Position numbers and translations under genes: made by a program. DNA of 64,000 nucleotides from Flavobacterium anhuiense (GTDB lineage Bacteria; Bacteroidota; Bacteroidia; Flavobacteriales; Flavobacteriaceae), in the NCBI RefSeq assembly GCF_900101855.1, contig NZ_FMVC01000004.1:558001-622000 (forward strand), given 5' to 3'. The notes beneath the pieces are model-generated. The model saw nothing but the letters and a program-made list of their open reading frames with translations. It did no database searches and was not told where the DNA came from. Shown here one piece after another: positions 17,639 to 26,461 of the stretch. The stretch's first letter is position 1; the number at the start of each line of letters is the position of its first letter.

Positions 17639-18736
17639 TTGTCAAATTCTAATAAACAAACTGGCAATATATCTGAAAAAGCTGGAATTTCACCTCCCGA
17701 AATCACCAATATTTCGGCTATCAATCAAATTAAAAGCAAACGCAGGCAACAGCCCACTTCTCAAGAACTAATTGATGGCATTTTAGAAGGAAACAGAACT
17801 TCTCTCAGTCGCGCGATTACTTTAATTGAAAGCACTAATCCAGATCATTTTGAGAAAGCTGGCGAAGTTATTCAAGGCTGTTTGTCTCATGCCAATAAAT
17901 CAATTCGCATTGGAATTACTGGTGTTCCGGGTGTTGGAAAAAGTACTTTTATTGAGGCTTTTGGAAAACACCTGACACAATTAGGAAAAAAGGTCGCAGT
18001 TTTAGCAGTTGACCCAAGCAGTTCTCTTTCACACGGAAGTATTTTAGGCGACAAAACTAGAATGGAGGAATTGGTTAAGGACGAAAATGCATTTATCCGA
18101 CCAAGCGCTTCGGGAGAGACTTTAGGCGGTGTAGCAAGAAAAACCAGAGAAACTATCATACTTTGTGAAGCCGCAGGTTTTGACACCATTATTATTGAAA
18201 CTGTTGGTGTAGGCCAAAGTGAAACTGCTGTTCACAGTATGGTCGATTTCTTTTTACTTTTAAAGATTTCTGGTGCTGGCGACGAACTTCAAGGCATTAA
18301 ACGTGGCATTATGGAAATGGCAGATGCTATTGTCATTAATAAAGCTGATGGCGATAATGTAAAAAAAGCCAATCAGGCGAAAGTAGAATTTAATCGCGCT
18401 TTGCATTTATTTCCTCCAAAAAAATCAAACTGGCAGCCGAAAGTAACTACTTGCAGTTCGTTGACAAAAGATGGCATTTCTGAAGTTTGGAACACTATTT
18501 CTGATTATTTTGAAATGACGAAAGAAACCGGGTTTTTCCAAGAAAAAAGAAATGAGCAAAATCACTTCTGGATGATGGAAACCATTAACGAACAGCTAAA
18601 ACAAAATTTCTATAATCAGCCAGAAATCATATCATTATTAGAAGAAAGTAAAAAAGCAGTGCAAAACAATGAAATTTCATCGTTTGCAGCTGCTTCTAGT
18701 TTGTTGAAAATATATTTCAATAAAGAGACAAAGTAA
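17639..18736 (+). CDS. meaB: Methylmalonyl-CoA mutase-associated GTPase MeaB
   Basis: G3E-type GTPase chaperone that loads adenosylcobalamin into methylmalonyl-CoA mutase and protects it. Walker A GVPGVGKST, switch regions IETVGVGQSE and the NKADGDN base-recognition motif are all present. The frame opens with TTG at 17639; no ATG fits the family N-terminus, and the preceding TACTTTTA could be its -7 box. The C-terminus ends inside the arm of an inverted repeat. The mutase subunits lie at 61.8 kb, not adjacent. Confidence 0.93.
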   Translation: MSNSNKQTGNISEKAGISPPEITNISAINQIKSKRRQQPTSQELIDGILEGNRTSLSRAITLIESTNPDHFEKAGEVIQGCLSHANKSIRIGITGVPGVGKSTFIEAFGKHLTQLGKKVAVLAVDPSSSLSHGSILGDKTRMEELVKDENAFIRPSASGETLGGVARKTRETIILCEAAGFDTIIIETVGVGQSETAVHSMVDFFLLLKISGAGDELQGIKRGIMEMADAIVINKADGDNVKKANQAKVEFNRALHLFPPKKSNWQPKVTTCSSLTKDGISEVWNTISDYFEMTKETGFFQEKRNEQNHFWMMETINEQLKQNFYNQPEIISLLEESKKAVQNNEISSFAAASSLLKIYFNKETK

Positions 18737-18797
18737 CAAAGTAACAGAGATACAAAGTGACAGAGTAAAAGCTTTGTTTCTTTGTTACTTTGTTACT
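18732..18797. repeat. Inverted repeat holding both convergent stop codons
   Basis: Perfect 15-base arms AGTAACAAAGTAACA (18732-18746) and TGTTACTTTGTTACT (18783-18797), with further imperfect pairing inside. The meaB stop (18734-18736) and the last bases of the LTA-synthase-like gene (18796-18798) fall within the arms. Confidence 0.8.
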
Positions 18798-20733
18798 ATT
18801 TTTTAGCTCTAAGCTTATACTTGCTTTCCTTATACAAATTCCCTGCTGTAATAACATGCGCCAAAGCATCTTTTGCTAAATCTTCGTTTAGTTTTACAGG
18901 AACTAAAGTGGTATCATTTTTTATTTCAAATTGAAGTGGTTTCAAATTGGGTTGCATGATCACCACTTGGTTTTCTACTCTAAATGCATTGATATCATTA
19001 AACTGCATAATAGATCTTCCTTGTACTTTTGGATCTAGTTTAGCTAGATTTCGACCTACCATAGGAGTTTCGAAAGGCATTCCTAAATATCCTAATAATG
19101 TTGGCGGAATATCAATCTGACTTGCCAATCTATCATAAATAGCTCCTTTTGGAACTCCTGGCCCCATGATAAATGCTGGAATATGGAATTTATTGATTGG
19201 AACTAAATTTTTACCATACGTTCTGGTATTGTGATCTGCAATTACAATGAAAATTGTATTTTTAAAATACGGTTCTTTTTTAGCCATTTCAAAGAATTTT
19301 CCAATAGAGAAATCGGCATATTTCATAGCATTGTTTACCGTATTAGGCTTTTTATCATAAGGTTTAATTCTTCCTGCCGGATATTCAAAAGGCTCATGAT
19401 TTGAAGTCGAGAACATTAAAGAGAAAAACGGTTTATCGCCTTTTGATTTAAAATACTGATTGGCTTTGGTCACCAAATCTTCATCAGAATAACCCCAAGT
19501 TCCTTTGAAAGCATATTTATTTCCATCAGAATCAAAATCAGTTTGGTCCACAATGTCTGTAAAACCATTTCCGTTGAAAAAAGAAGCCATGTTGTCAAAA
19601 TTGGCCATTCCGCCATAAATGAAACTGGTATCGTAACCTTTTTGTTTTAATGCTTCCGCTAAAGTAAAAAATCCTTGCTGTGAGTTTCCAAGCTTTACAA
19701 CACTTTCTGATGGCGAAGGCAAAAATCCGGTCACAACCGCTTCAATTCCGCGTACGCTTCTGGTTCCTGTGCAATACAAATTGGTGAACAAAGTTCCCTC
19801 TTTAGATAATTTATCAAATTCTGGAGTCAATGGTTTACCTCCTAAAATTCCAACATATTCTGCACCTAAACTTTCTTGCAAAAAGATAACCAGATTGTAT
19901 GGTTTCTTTACAACGGAATCTGGTTGCTGCACATGTAAAAACGGGATATCTTTATCTGTAAAATCGTTTGGCCCAGCGATCATGTATTTCTTTACACGAG
20001 CAATTGCCTCGGCTTCATCCATTTTACCATACATTTTAGTATTTCCTTCATTTTTGATCGAATAAGCTGCAAAAGCTACTGTATAAAATGAATTTAATCC
20101 CAAAGTATTTGTCAATTGATCTGTCGAGAAAACAGCATTACTCGCATTAATAGGACGTTTTGAAGTTAGACTCGAACGCGCTCCAAAAAACAATAAAAAA
20201 GCCACTAATGGAAATACCATTAATTTGAATTTGTAATCTGCGCTGGTCGTATGAAAATATTTTTTCCCCTTTTTGAAAGCAAAATACATCACAACTCCCA
20301 AAATTAGGAATGTCACGACGATAGAAGTCAGATAGCTTTTTAAAAGCATTCCAACCACTTCTTTCGGATAAATAAGATAATCTAAGAAAATCTTATTTGG
20401 ACGCGTGTCATATTGTTTTACAAAATCTGGCGAAGCTAATTCCACAAAAAGAATTAAAAACAGAAATAGAAAACTATAAATTACCAGAAATTTGTTGGTG
20501 AATTTTATCCATTTATTCGGCAGAAAAGTAATTAGCAATGCGGGTAGAAACGACAAATAGCAAAGCAATATCAAATCCATTCGAAGACCGATTGGAAAAA
20601 TATACCAGAAATCTGGCGTTTGGACTACTCTTTCTTTAAAAAGAAAAAATAAAAAGATTCGGCTTAGAGTGGTTATCAATAATCCGATTGCAATAAAACT
20701 AAAAATCGGCTTTAGGAAACGTAAATTTTTCAT
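18796..20733 (-). CDS. LTA synthase family (alkaline phosphatase superfamily) membrane transferase
   Basis: Membrane protein with five N-terminal helices (about residues 10-30, 45-68, 80-100, 130-152, 170-188) and a periplasmic sulfatase-fold domain from about 275 on. Glu287 in LQESLG and Thr324 in CTGTRS are the likely metal ligand and nucleophile, and VIADHN supplies further metal ligands. Gram-negative members transfer phosphoglycerol or phosphoethanolamine to glycans or lipids; true lipoteichoic acid is not expected here. It may be cotranscribed with the small acidic gene 36 bases upstream. Confidence 0.87.
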   Translation of the reverse strand: MKNLRFLKPIFSFIAIGLLITTLSRIFLFFLFKERVVQTPDFWYIFPIGLRMDLILLCYLSFLPALLITFLPNKWIKFTNKFLVIYSFLFLFLILFVELASPDFVKQYDTRPNKIFLDYLIYPKEVVGMLLKSYLTSIVVTFLILGVVMYFAFKKGKKYFHTTSADYKFKLMVFPLVAFLLFFGARSSLTSKRPINASNAVFSTDQLTNTLGLNSFYTVAFAAYSIKNEGNTKMYGKMDEAEAIARVKKYMIAGPNDFTDKDIPFLHVQQPDSVVKKPYNLVIFLQESLGAEYVGILGGKPLTPEFDKLSKEGTLFTNLYCTGTRSVRGIEAVVTGFLPSPSESVVKLGNSQQGFFTLAEALKQKGYDTSFIYGGMANFDNMASFFNGNGFTDIVDQTDFDSDGNKYAFKGTWGYSDEDLVTKANQYFKSKGDKPFFSLMFSTSNHEPFEYPAGRIKPYDKKPNTVNNAMKYADFSIGKFFEMAKKEPYFKNTIFIVIADHNTRTYGKNLVPINKFHIPAFIMGPGVPKGAIYDRLASQIDIPPTLLGYLGMPFETPMVGRNLAKLDPKVQGRSIMQFNDINAFRVENQVVIMQPNLKPLQFEIKNDTTLVPVKLNEDLAKDALAHVITAGNLYKESKYKLRAKK

Positions 20734-20769
20734 TAAAAATAGTATAGGAACGTAAGATCAGAAAAACAA

Positions 20770-20997
20770 TTACTCTTCGTAACGGTTAATTTCTCTATCA
20801 TAAAACTCATTTGCTTTTTCAATTAAACTTTCCATTTCAGCATTTAATTCTGCTTCATCAAGATCTTCAGGTTCTTCTAAAAACTCAACCTCATCGTCTT
20901 TTAAATTGATAATAAATCTTGGATAATCTAGGTGGATGATAAAAATATCATCTGGAAAATCAGTGTTGTCTCCAAGTAAAAATTTAGGTAATTCCAT
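20770..20997 (-). CDS. Small acidic protein of unknown function
   Basis: 75 residues, highly acidic, with no membrane segment. The first half has alternating hydrophobic/aromatic strands (FIIHLDYPRFIINL) and the second half is a Glu-rich amphipathic helix. It lies just upstream of the LTA-synthase-like gene on the same strand and resembles small conserved Flavobacteriaceae proteins. I do not recognise a named family. The coding call rests on a consistent start, stop and acidic composition in a tight position. Confidence 0.7.
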   Translation of the reverse strand: MELPKFLLGDNTDFPDDIFIIHLDYPRFIINLKDDEVEFLEEPEDLDEAELNAEMESLIEKANEFYDREINRYEE

Positions 20998-21086
20998 ATG
21001 TTTATTTTTTTTTAGTAATTGATTAATTTATTGTTTTGCTACTGATTTCATATATAAAAATCAGCCTTTTATTTTTTCAAATTTAA

Positions 21087-22469
21087 TTATTCTGTATCTG
21101 AATTCTTAACCAATCTTTTGGTTAAGTAATGAAAACGGACATACAAACAGATCGCTGCGGCTGTTAAACCTGCCAAAAGTCCGACCCAAACACCTTGCGC
21201 TTTCAATTCGGTGTGTTCTCCTAAATAATACGAAATAGGAAAACCAATAACCCAATAGGCTACAAAAGTAATGTACATAGGCACTTTTACATCTTGCAAT
21301 CCGCGCAAAGCACCTAAAACCACAACTTGGATTCCGTCAGAAATTTGGAAAACAGCTGCAATTAAAAGCAGTTTTGAGGCAATGGCAATTACTTCCTCAT
21401 TATCCAAAATCTGTCCAGTATTCTCCATATTCAAGAAAATATTTGGAAGATAATCGTGGAAAACAATAAAGAAAATAGCAAAAACAGTTTCTAAAATAAT
21501 GGCTAGCAAAAATATAGAACGTGCTACAACAATCAGTTTTTTATAATCCATCAACCCTCTTTGATTACTTACACGAACCATAGAAGTCACGCTTAATCCC
21601 ATTGCAAACATAAAAGTCATCGACGCCAAACTCAAAGCAATCTGATTTGCCGCCTGACTTGTCTTTCCGATATTCCCGCAAAGCCAAATCGAGGCAGTAA
21701 ATAAAACTACTTCAAAAAGCATTTGCATCGCAGAGGGAAATCCGATACTGATAATTTTTTTTATGGTTGCTTTTTTTATTTCATTAAAACTAAAACCTTT
21801 AAAAAAGCGTTTTAAATCGTCTCTTCGCGAAAGCATAATGTGCATGAACATTACTAAAAATATTCTAGAAATTACAGTTCCTAAAGCCGCTCCGATAATT
21901 CCCATTTTTGGAAAAAACCAAATACCGTATATTAAAACATAATTAATTCCAACGTGAAGAACGTTTGCCATTACCATAGCATACATAGAATATTTGGTTA
22001 ACGACATTCCGTCTGCAAACTGTTTATAACCCTGATACATTACTAATGGAATTAGAGAAAAAGCCACCCATCCTAAATAGGGTTTTGCCAGCACGATTAC
22101 ATCTGCTGGCTGTTTTAGCAATTCCATAATGGGTTTAGCAAACATGATTATCGTAAAAAGCACTAATCCTAGAATGGTACAAAGAAATAATCCATGATGA
22201 AAAGCCGACCGAATTTTAGTATCATTTTTCTCCGCATCACCTTCGGCAACAATTGGCGTAATAGCTGTAGAAAAACCAATTCCCAAAGACATTGCAATAA
22301 AAATCATGCTATTTCCAAGTGAAACTGCCGCCAATTCCGTGCTTCCAATTTTACCAACCATTATATTATCGACGATACCAATTAAAGTATGTCCAACCAT
22401 TCCTAAAATAACAGGATATGCCAGCCTTAAATTATACGAAAACTCTTTGGTGTACTGCTTTAAATTCAC
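21087..22469 (-). CDS. MATE-family multidrug/sodium antiporter
   Basis: Twelve-helix MATE efflux pump of the NorM group. The characteristic N-terminal segment YPVILGMVGHTLIGIVDNIMVG and its counterpart in the second half (FPSAMQMLFEVVLFTASIWLCG) are seen. The frame can be opened 72 bases further upstream, but a TATCTTTG promoter box at 22489-22496 lies inside that extension. The GTG at 22467-22469 (VNLKQYTKEF) is therefore the likely start, giving 460 residues, normal for the family. The exported compound is unknown. Confidence 0.9.
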   Translation of the reverse strand: MNLKQYTKEFSYNLRLAYPVILGMVGHTLIGIVDNIMVGKIGSTELAAVSLGNSMIFIAMSLGIGFSTAITPIVAEGDAEKNDTKIRSAFHHGLFLCTILGLVLFTIIMFAKPIMELLKQPADVIVLAKPYLGWVAFSLIPLVMYQGYKQFADGMSLTKYSMYAMVMANVLHVGINYVLIYGIWFFPKMGIIGAALGTVISRIFLVMFMHIMLSRRDDLKRFFKGFSFNEIKKATIKKIISIGFPSAMQMLFEVVLFTASIWLCGNIGKTSQAANQIALSLASMTFMFAMGLSVTSMVRVSNQRGLMDYKKLIVVARSIFLLAIILETVFAIFFIVFHDYLPNIFLNMENTGQILDNEEVIAIASKLLLIAAVFQISDGIQVVVLGALRGLQDVKVPMYITFVAYWVIGFPISYYLGEHTELKAQGVWVGLLAGLTAAAICLYVRFHYLTKRLVKNSDTE

Positions 22470-22488
22470 TTCTAATCTATTTTGTGCG

Positions 22489-22496
22489 CAAAGATA
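22489..22496 (-). promoter_or_regulatory. Promoter -7 box of the MATE gene
   Basis: Minus-strand TATCTTTG matches TAnnTTTG and lies 19 bases before the GTG start at 22469, inside the longer open frame. Confidence 0.55.
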
Positions 22497-22658
22497 GTCA
22501 GAAGCTTCGAATTCTATCCTATCAATAAAAATATATCCCAATTTTAAGACAAAAATAAGACGAACTCAATATTATGTAACGATTTTTAAAAATTGTATAA
22601 CAAACTCCAAATGGCTTCCATATAATTTTACATCATAGAAATTTCAAAAATATAAGCC

Positions 22659-23177
22659 ATGAAAAAATTACAGATGTTATGCCTAGCTGCGTTCACGTTT
22701 TTATTTGCCAACACAACTTTTGCTCAAGACAGCGAAGTCGAAAATTACGATCAGGGTTTTAGATTAGGAGTCGGTTTAAATGGAGGTCTTCCAACCGATA
22801 ACGATTATGACTGGTCTCTGGGTGGAGATGTACGTTTACAGTACGATCTTTCTAAAAAAACATCATTAACCTTAACAACGGGATTTACAAATTTATTTAT
22901 GGGGAAAGATGAACTTGGAAATAACATAAAAGATCTTGGATTCATTCCAGCCAAAGCAGGTTTTAAAGCTTTTGTATTAAAAGATCAATTTTATGTTTTA
23001 GGAGAACTGGGTGCTGGTTTTGCTGTAACAAACGGTTACGATAAAACTACCTTTTTATGGGCTCCAGGAATTGGTTATGCCAACAAGTACATCGATTTAA
23101 GTGTTCGTTACGAAGATTATCATGACTTTAGAACCAATCAAGTAGCATTGCGTGTTGCTTATGGTTTTAAACTTTAA
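22659..23177 (+). CDS. Secreted outer-membrane beta-barrel-like protein
   Basis: 172 residues with a clear signal peptide (MKKLQMLCLAAFTFLFANTTFAQ). The mature part has alternating hydrophobic strands with Gly and aromatic residues and ends with a Phe-Lys-Leu strand, suggesting a small outer-membrane barrel. The family resembles outer membrane insertion C-terminal-like proteins of Bacteroidota. It is followed by a strong terminator. The function is unknown. Confidence 0.8.
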   Translation: MKKLQMLCLAAFTFLFANTTFAQDSEVENYDQGFRLGVGLNGGLPTDNDYDWSLGGDVRLQYDLSKKTSLTLTTGFTNLFMGKDELGNNIKDLGFIPAKAGFKAFVLKDQFYVLGELGAGFAVTNGYDKTTFLWAPGIGYANKYIDLSVRYEDYHDFRTNQVALRVAYGFKL

Positions 23178-23210
23178 AAAATAGGTTTAATTTATTATTT
23201 TGTTTTTGGT

Positions 23211-23247
23211 AAAAATCCGACAGCTTGTAATAGTTGTCGGATTTTTT
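23211..23247 (+). terminator. Intrinsic terminator
   Basis: Stem AAAAATCCGACA (23211-23222) / TGTCGGATTTTT (23235-23246) followed by T-rich sequence, after the beta-barrel gene. Confidence 0.85.
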
Positions 23248-23343
23248 ATTTTATACCGTTGGTCAAAAGAAAAGTGCTGGTAGTCAAATGATTTTTTTGG
23301 ATTGATTTAGAACGTGGTAATTCGCAGAAAAATTAATCAAATT

Positions 23344-24279
23344 ATGAGCAAAACAATCTTTTATCTATCGCAGCTTTTTCTTTTTTTATTGGCTACCCTA
23401 GCTGCACGTTCACAATCAGGAATTTCAGGTGAATTTAAACTCGATTATGTCCCATTTTCTAAATATGTACGGCCAATAGACAGCACTAAGACAAATGCTG
23501 AAAGCAATTTTAAAAGAGCACAGCTGGCCTTTGAAGTGCCACTATCTTTAAAAATGGATAAATACGATCATCCAAAACTCTGGTCGGTATTTTTTAATGC
23601 CAGTTATGCCAAAATGGAAAACAGAAACTACAACATTCAAGATCTTCCAATAGAATTTCAAAGCGGATTCCCGAATGAATTGCTCAATACGCAAATTGGA
23701 GTCAAACATTTGCGCTCTATTTCTTCTTCTTGGTCTTTATTAATTATGGCTTCTGTAGGTGTTTATACGGATATGGTTGAAATTAATAAAGATGATGTCC
23801 TGCTTCAAGGCGGCATTCTTTTTATCAAACAATTTAATCCTAAACTGGCTTTGGGTGCTGGTCCGGTTTTAACTAATAGTTTTGGTGTTCCGATGGTTCT
23901 TCCTGGAATTTATTTTAACTGGGAATCTACTGGCGCTTTACATTTTAAAGTTGCTTTTCCCGAAGGTGTAGAAATAGGCTATCGAATGTCTGATAATTTT
24001 GACTTAAAAGCAGTAGTCGAAATAAGCGGAATGACAGCTGAAACCAATATTGGAAATAAATCCACTCTGCTTGGATATCAGCAGATAATTGCAGGCTTAC
24101 GACCTCAGATGAAATTTGGAAAACATTGGATTTTAGAACCAACTGGAGGAACTACTCTTGTTCGAAGTTTTTCGACAACAAACCGAAAAATTAAAGAAAT
24201 CTTTAAGGAAAAAGATATTGCTGATCCAAGATTCACGACCACTTTTTATGGAGCAATAGCTCTAAAATGGAAATTCTAG
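23344..24279 (+). CDS. Outer-membrane beta-barrel-like protein, DUF6268-type
   Basis: 311 residues from ATG 23344, with a signal peptide ending about ARSQ. An upstream in-frame GTG (23314) would add ten residues before the signal peptide and is unlikely. The body is a series of amphipathic strands ending in ALKWKF, the pattern of an outer-membrane barrel. I associate it with DUF6268 by its overall pattern, not by a search. It is convergent with the LytTR regulator, with only two bases between the stop codons. Function unknown. Confidence 0.78.
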   Translation: MSKTIFYLSQLFLFLLATLAARSQSGISGEFKLDYVPFSKYVRPIDSTKTNAESNFKRAQLAFEVPLSLKMDKYDHPKLWSVFFNASYAKMENRNYNIQDLPIEFQSGFPNELLNTQIGVKHLRSISSSWSLLIMASVGVYTDMVEINKDDVLLQGGILFIKQFNPKLALGAGPVLTNSFGVPMVLPGIYFNWESTGALHFKVAFPEGVEIGYRMSDNFDLKAVVEISGMTAETNIGNKSTLLGYQQIIAGLRPQMKFGKHWILEPTGGTTLVRSFSTTNRKIKEIFKEKDIADPRFTTTFYGAIALKWKF

Positions 24280-24281
24280 AG

Positions 24282-24995
24282 CTATCTGCTTAATAAGTTT
24301 TTATACACTACCTCTTTCAATAATTCCTCACGGCGTGTTCTTGAAATAGGTAGTTCTTGTCCTTTTATAAATAAACGTCCGCCAGAAATAGAATCTATAT
24401 GCGTAACATTTACGAGAAATGATTTATGGATTCGAAAGAAAATTTCTTTGGGAAGTGTTTCTTCTAATGAAATCATCGTCTGATGAATAATCAGCACTTT
24501 ATCTTTAAAATGAAGTTTAGCATAATTTTGCATTCCTTCGATATACAAAATATCAATCCAAGAAATTTTCTGAAATCCTTCTTCCTGACGCACATACAAA
24601 AAAGGATCCAATTGATTTTGTTTTGGCGAGCTCAGCATCTGATGCCATTGTTTTGCTTTTAACGAAGCCTGATAGAAACGCTGAAAAGTAATTGGCTTTA
24701 ATAAATAATCCACAACCTGAAGGCGGTATCCGTCTAAAGCATGTTCTGAATAAGCAGTTGTAAAAATCACCAATGGCGGGTTTTCTAAAGATTCTAAAAA
24801 TTCCAATCCAGACAAATAAGGCATATTTATATCCAGAAATAATAAATCTATCGCTTTTTCCTGAAGATAGGAAGTGGCTTCTAGAGCCGAAGCACAAGTG
24901 CCAACAGTTTCGAGAAAATCAATTTTAGAAACAAAATCTGCTATTCCGTTTCTTGCTATAGGTTCATCGTCGATTATGAGACATTTCATTTTCAT
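24282..24995 (-). CDS. LytTR-family response regulator
   Basis: Two-component regulator: receiver domain (residues 1-120, phosphoacceptor Asp55 in LFLDINMP) and LytTR DNA-binding domain (about 135-235, with RIHKSFLVNVTHI and ELPISRTRREELL). The frame extends upstream to 25079, but the extra residues are encoded by the iterated spacer sequence, so ATG 24993-24995 (MKMKCLIIDDEP) is the likely start. The sensor kinase gene lies upstream on the same strand, 200 bases away. Targets are unknown; LytTR systems often control envelope or cell-surface genes. Confidence 0.92.
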   Translation of the reverse strand: MKMKCLIIDDEPIARNGIADFVSKIDFLETVGTCASALEATSYLQEKAIDLLFLDINMPYLSGLEFLESLENPPLVIFTTAYSEHALDGYRLQVVDYLLKPITFQRFYQASLKAKQWHQMLSSPKQNQLDPFLYVRQEEGFQKISWIDILYIEGMQNYAKLHFKDKVLIIHQTMISLEETLPKEIFFRIHKSFLVNVTHIDSISGGRLFIKGQELPISRTRREELLKEVVYKNLLSR

Positions 24996-24999
24996 AGTT

Positions 25000-25199
25000 T
25001 TTTTGTTTCTGGTTTGTTTTTTGTTTCCCGCAGATTTGACAGATTTAGCAGATTTTTTCTTTAACGGCAAAGTACACAATCCCGATAGCTATCGGGATCG
25101 CAAAGTTCGCAAAGTTTTAATTTTTGTAAATAATGCTTAGAACACAAAGCATTGCAGATTTAAAATTCGTGCTAATTTGTGCAATTCGTGGCAAAAAAA
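25000..25199. repeat. Iterated-word spacer with a CCCGATAGCTATCGGG palindrome
   Basis: Spacer of the two-component pair. It has GCAGATTTGACAGATTTAGCAG words, a 20-base palindrome at 25079-25098 (core CCCGATAGCTATCGGG), CAAAGTTCGCAAAG words, and TTCGTGGCAAA at the end. The 20-base palindrome is repeated exactly at 35083-35102. Confidence 0.7.
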
Positions 25200-26249
25200 T
25201 TATTTTAAATCTAAAACCACTTCAACAGTAAAATCAGAATCAGTTTTATGAATATCTAATCTGTGTTTCTCTGGATATTGTATTTCCAGTCTTTTCTTTA
25301 CATTCTCTAAACCTAATCCTTGATTTTTTGAAGGTATTTTGTATTGCTCTGTATACGAGTTTTCAATTTTAAAACTCAGCTGATGATTTATTTGCTCGCA
25401 AGACAAATGCACATATCCTTTTTGATTTGGAAGTCGGGAAACATGTTTAAAAGCATTTTCGATTAACGGAACCAAAAGCAACGGCACAATCTGAAGCTGT
25501 CCATTTTCAATGCTCCATTTGCTTTTGACTTCCAATTCATTTCCCCAACGAGTTTCTTCAACAGCAATTAAATCCTTTAAATATTTGATTTCAAGATGCA
25601 AAGGCACATATTCCTTGTTGCATTCATACAATTGGTACCGCAAAATATCCGAAAACTGAACCAATAAATCTGAAGCTAACTTTACATCGCTTTGCATTAG
25701 AATATGGATATGATTTAACACATTAAACATCAAATGCGGATTGATCTGATCTTGCAAAATCTTGATTTGCGCTTCTAAATGCACTTGTTTCAATTCTGCA
25801 TGACTTCTTTCGATAGCATTATGTTCCTGATAAAACCGAAGTCCGCAGGCTGTGCTACTTATTAAAATTGCGGCTGGAATGCTGCCATAAAATTGTGTCC
25901 ATAAAAACTGAAGTGTACTCAAATCAGCTTGATCGGGATATAACCTGCTTCTTGATTCTGGATTTGAAAAAACGGCATATATGGTTGCGAGGCAAAATGA
26001 CAGAATAAGAACCACCACAATACCTTGCAAGGCAAACAAAGCCATTTTATTTTTTCGCAAAGCACGAGGCAATAATACATCACTTAAAAAATGCGCTAAA
26101 GCGGTTGAACAAAATAAAATTAAAACGGACTGAGAAAAAGCAGACCAAAAACTGTAATCTTCTATTAGCTGTCCCCAAATTGTAAAACCTAACAGACACC
26201 AGAAAAAGACTAAAAACATCCAGTGCCTATTTTTATTGATTGCAATCAT
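25200..26249 (-). CDS. LytS-type sensor histidine kinase
   Basis: 349 residues: four membrane helices (about 10-28, 38-57, 70-93, 118-138), a linker, then a His_kinase/HATPase domain. The phosphoacceptor is His172 in DQINPHLMFNVLN, close to the family QINPHFLFN. The ATP domain shows PLIENAFKH (N box) and GLGLENVKKRL. There is no recognisable periplasmic sensor domain, so the membrane region itself probably senses. It is encoded upstream of the LytTR regulator and has an excellent promoter. Confidence 0.92.
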   Translation of the reverse strand: MIAINKNRHWMFLVFFWCLLGFTIWGQLIEDYSFWSAFSQSVLILFCSTALAHFLSDVLLPRALRKNKMALFALQGIVVVLILSFCLATIYAVFSNPESRSRLYPDQADLSTLQFLWTQFYGSIPAAILISSTACGLRFYQEHNAIERSHAELKQVHLEAQIKILQDQINPHLMFNVLNHIHILMQSDVKLASDLLVQFSDILRYQLYECNKEYVPLHLEIKYLKDLIAVEETRWGNELEVKSKWSIENGQLQIVPLLLVPLIENAFKHVSRLPNQKGYVHLSCEQINHQLSFKIENSYTEQYKIPSKNQGLGLENVKKRLEIQYPEKHRLDIHKTDSDFTVEVVLDLK

Positions 26250-26280
26250 CTATAAATAATTTCTTGAGAAAATTTAACTT

Positions 26281-26309
26281 CAAAAGTAGCCCTATATTTT
26301 TTAAACAAA
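26281..26309 (-). promoter_or_regulatory. Promoter of the histidine kinase / LytTR operon
   Basis: On the minus strand, TTTG (26306-26309) and TACTTTTG (26281-26288) are 17 bases apart and 31 bases before the start codon. Both Bacteroidota elements are present. Confidence 0.7.
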
Positions 26310-26391
26310 CAACAAAGGACCATAATTGTAAAGCGCTATTGAAATTAATTTGACAAACTGCGTTTTTGTGTTGACTAATGGTATATAAAAT

Positions 26392-26423
26392 AACCCCGAC
26401 AGTTTAAAAAAATTATCGGGGTT
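26392..26423 (-). terminator. Hairpin terminator of ppk2
   Basis: Stem AACCCCGA (26392-26399) / TCGGGGTT (26416-26423) lies 39 bases beyond the ppk2 stop on the minus strand, followed by an A/T-rich tract. Confidence 0.6.
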
Positions 26424-26461
26424 CAAAATTATCTAATTGACAAATTATCTTAATTCTCTAA

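Noticed and set aside
22470..22541. Longer start for the MATE gene
   Set aside because: The extension contains the -7 box TATCTTTG and does not look like a MATE N-terminus.
24553..24897. A 114-codon frame antiparallel or offset to the LytTR regulator
   Set aside because: The receiver and LytTR domains are clear in the other frame; this one is a shadow.
24996..25079. Longer start for the LytTR regulator
   Set aside because: The extra residues are Lys-rich low-complexity sequence encoded by an iterated spacer repeat.
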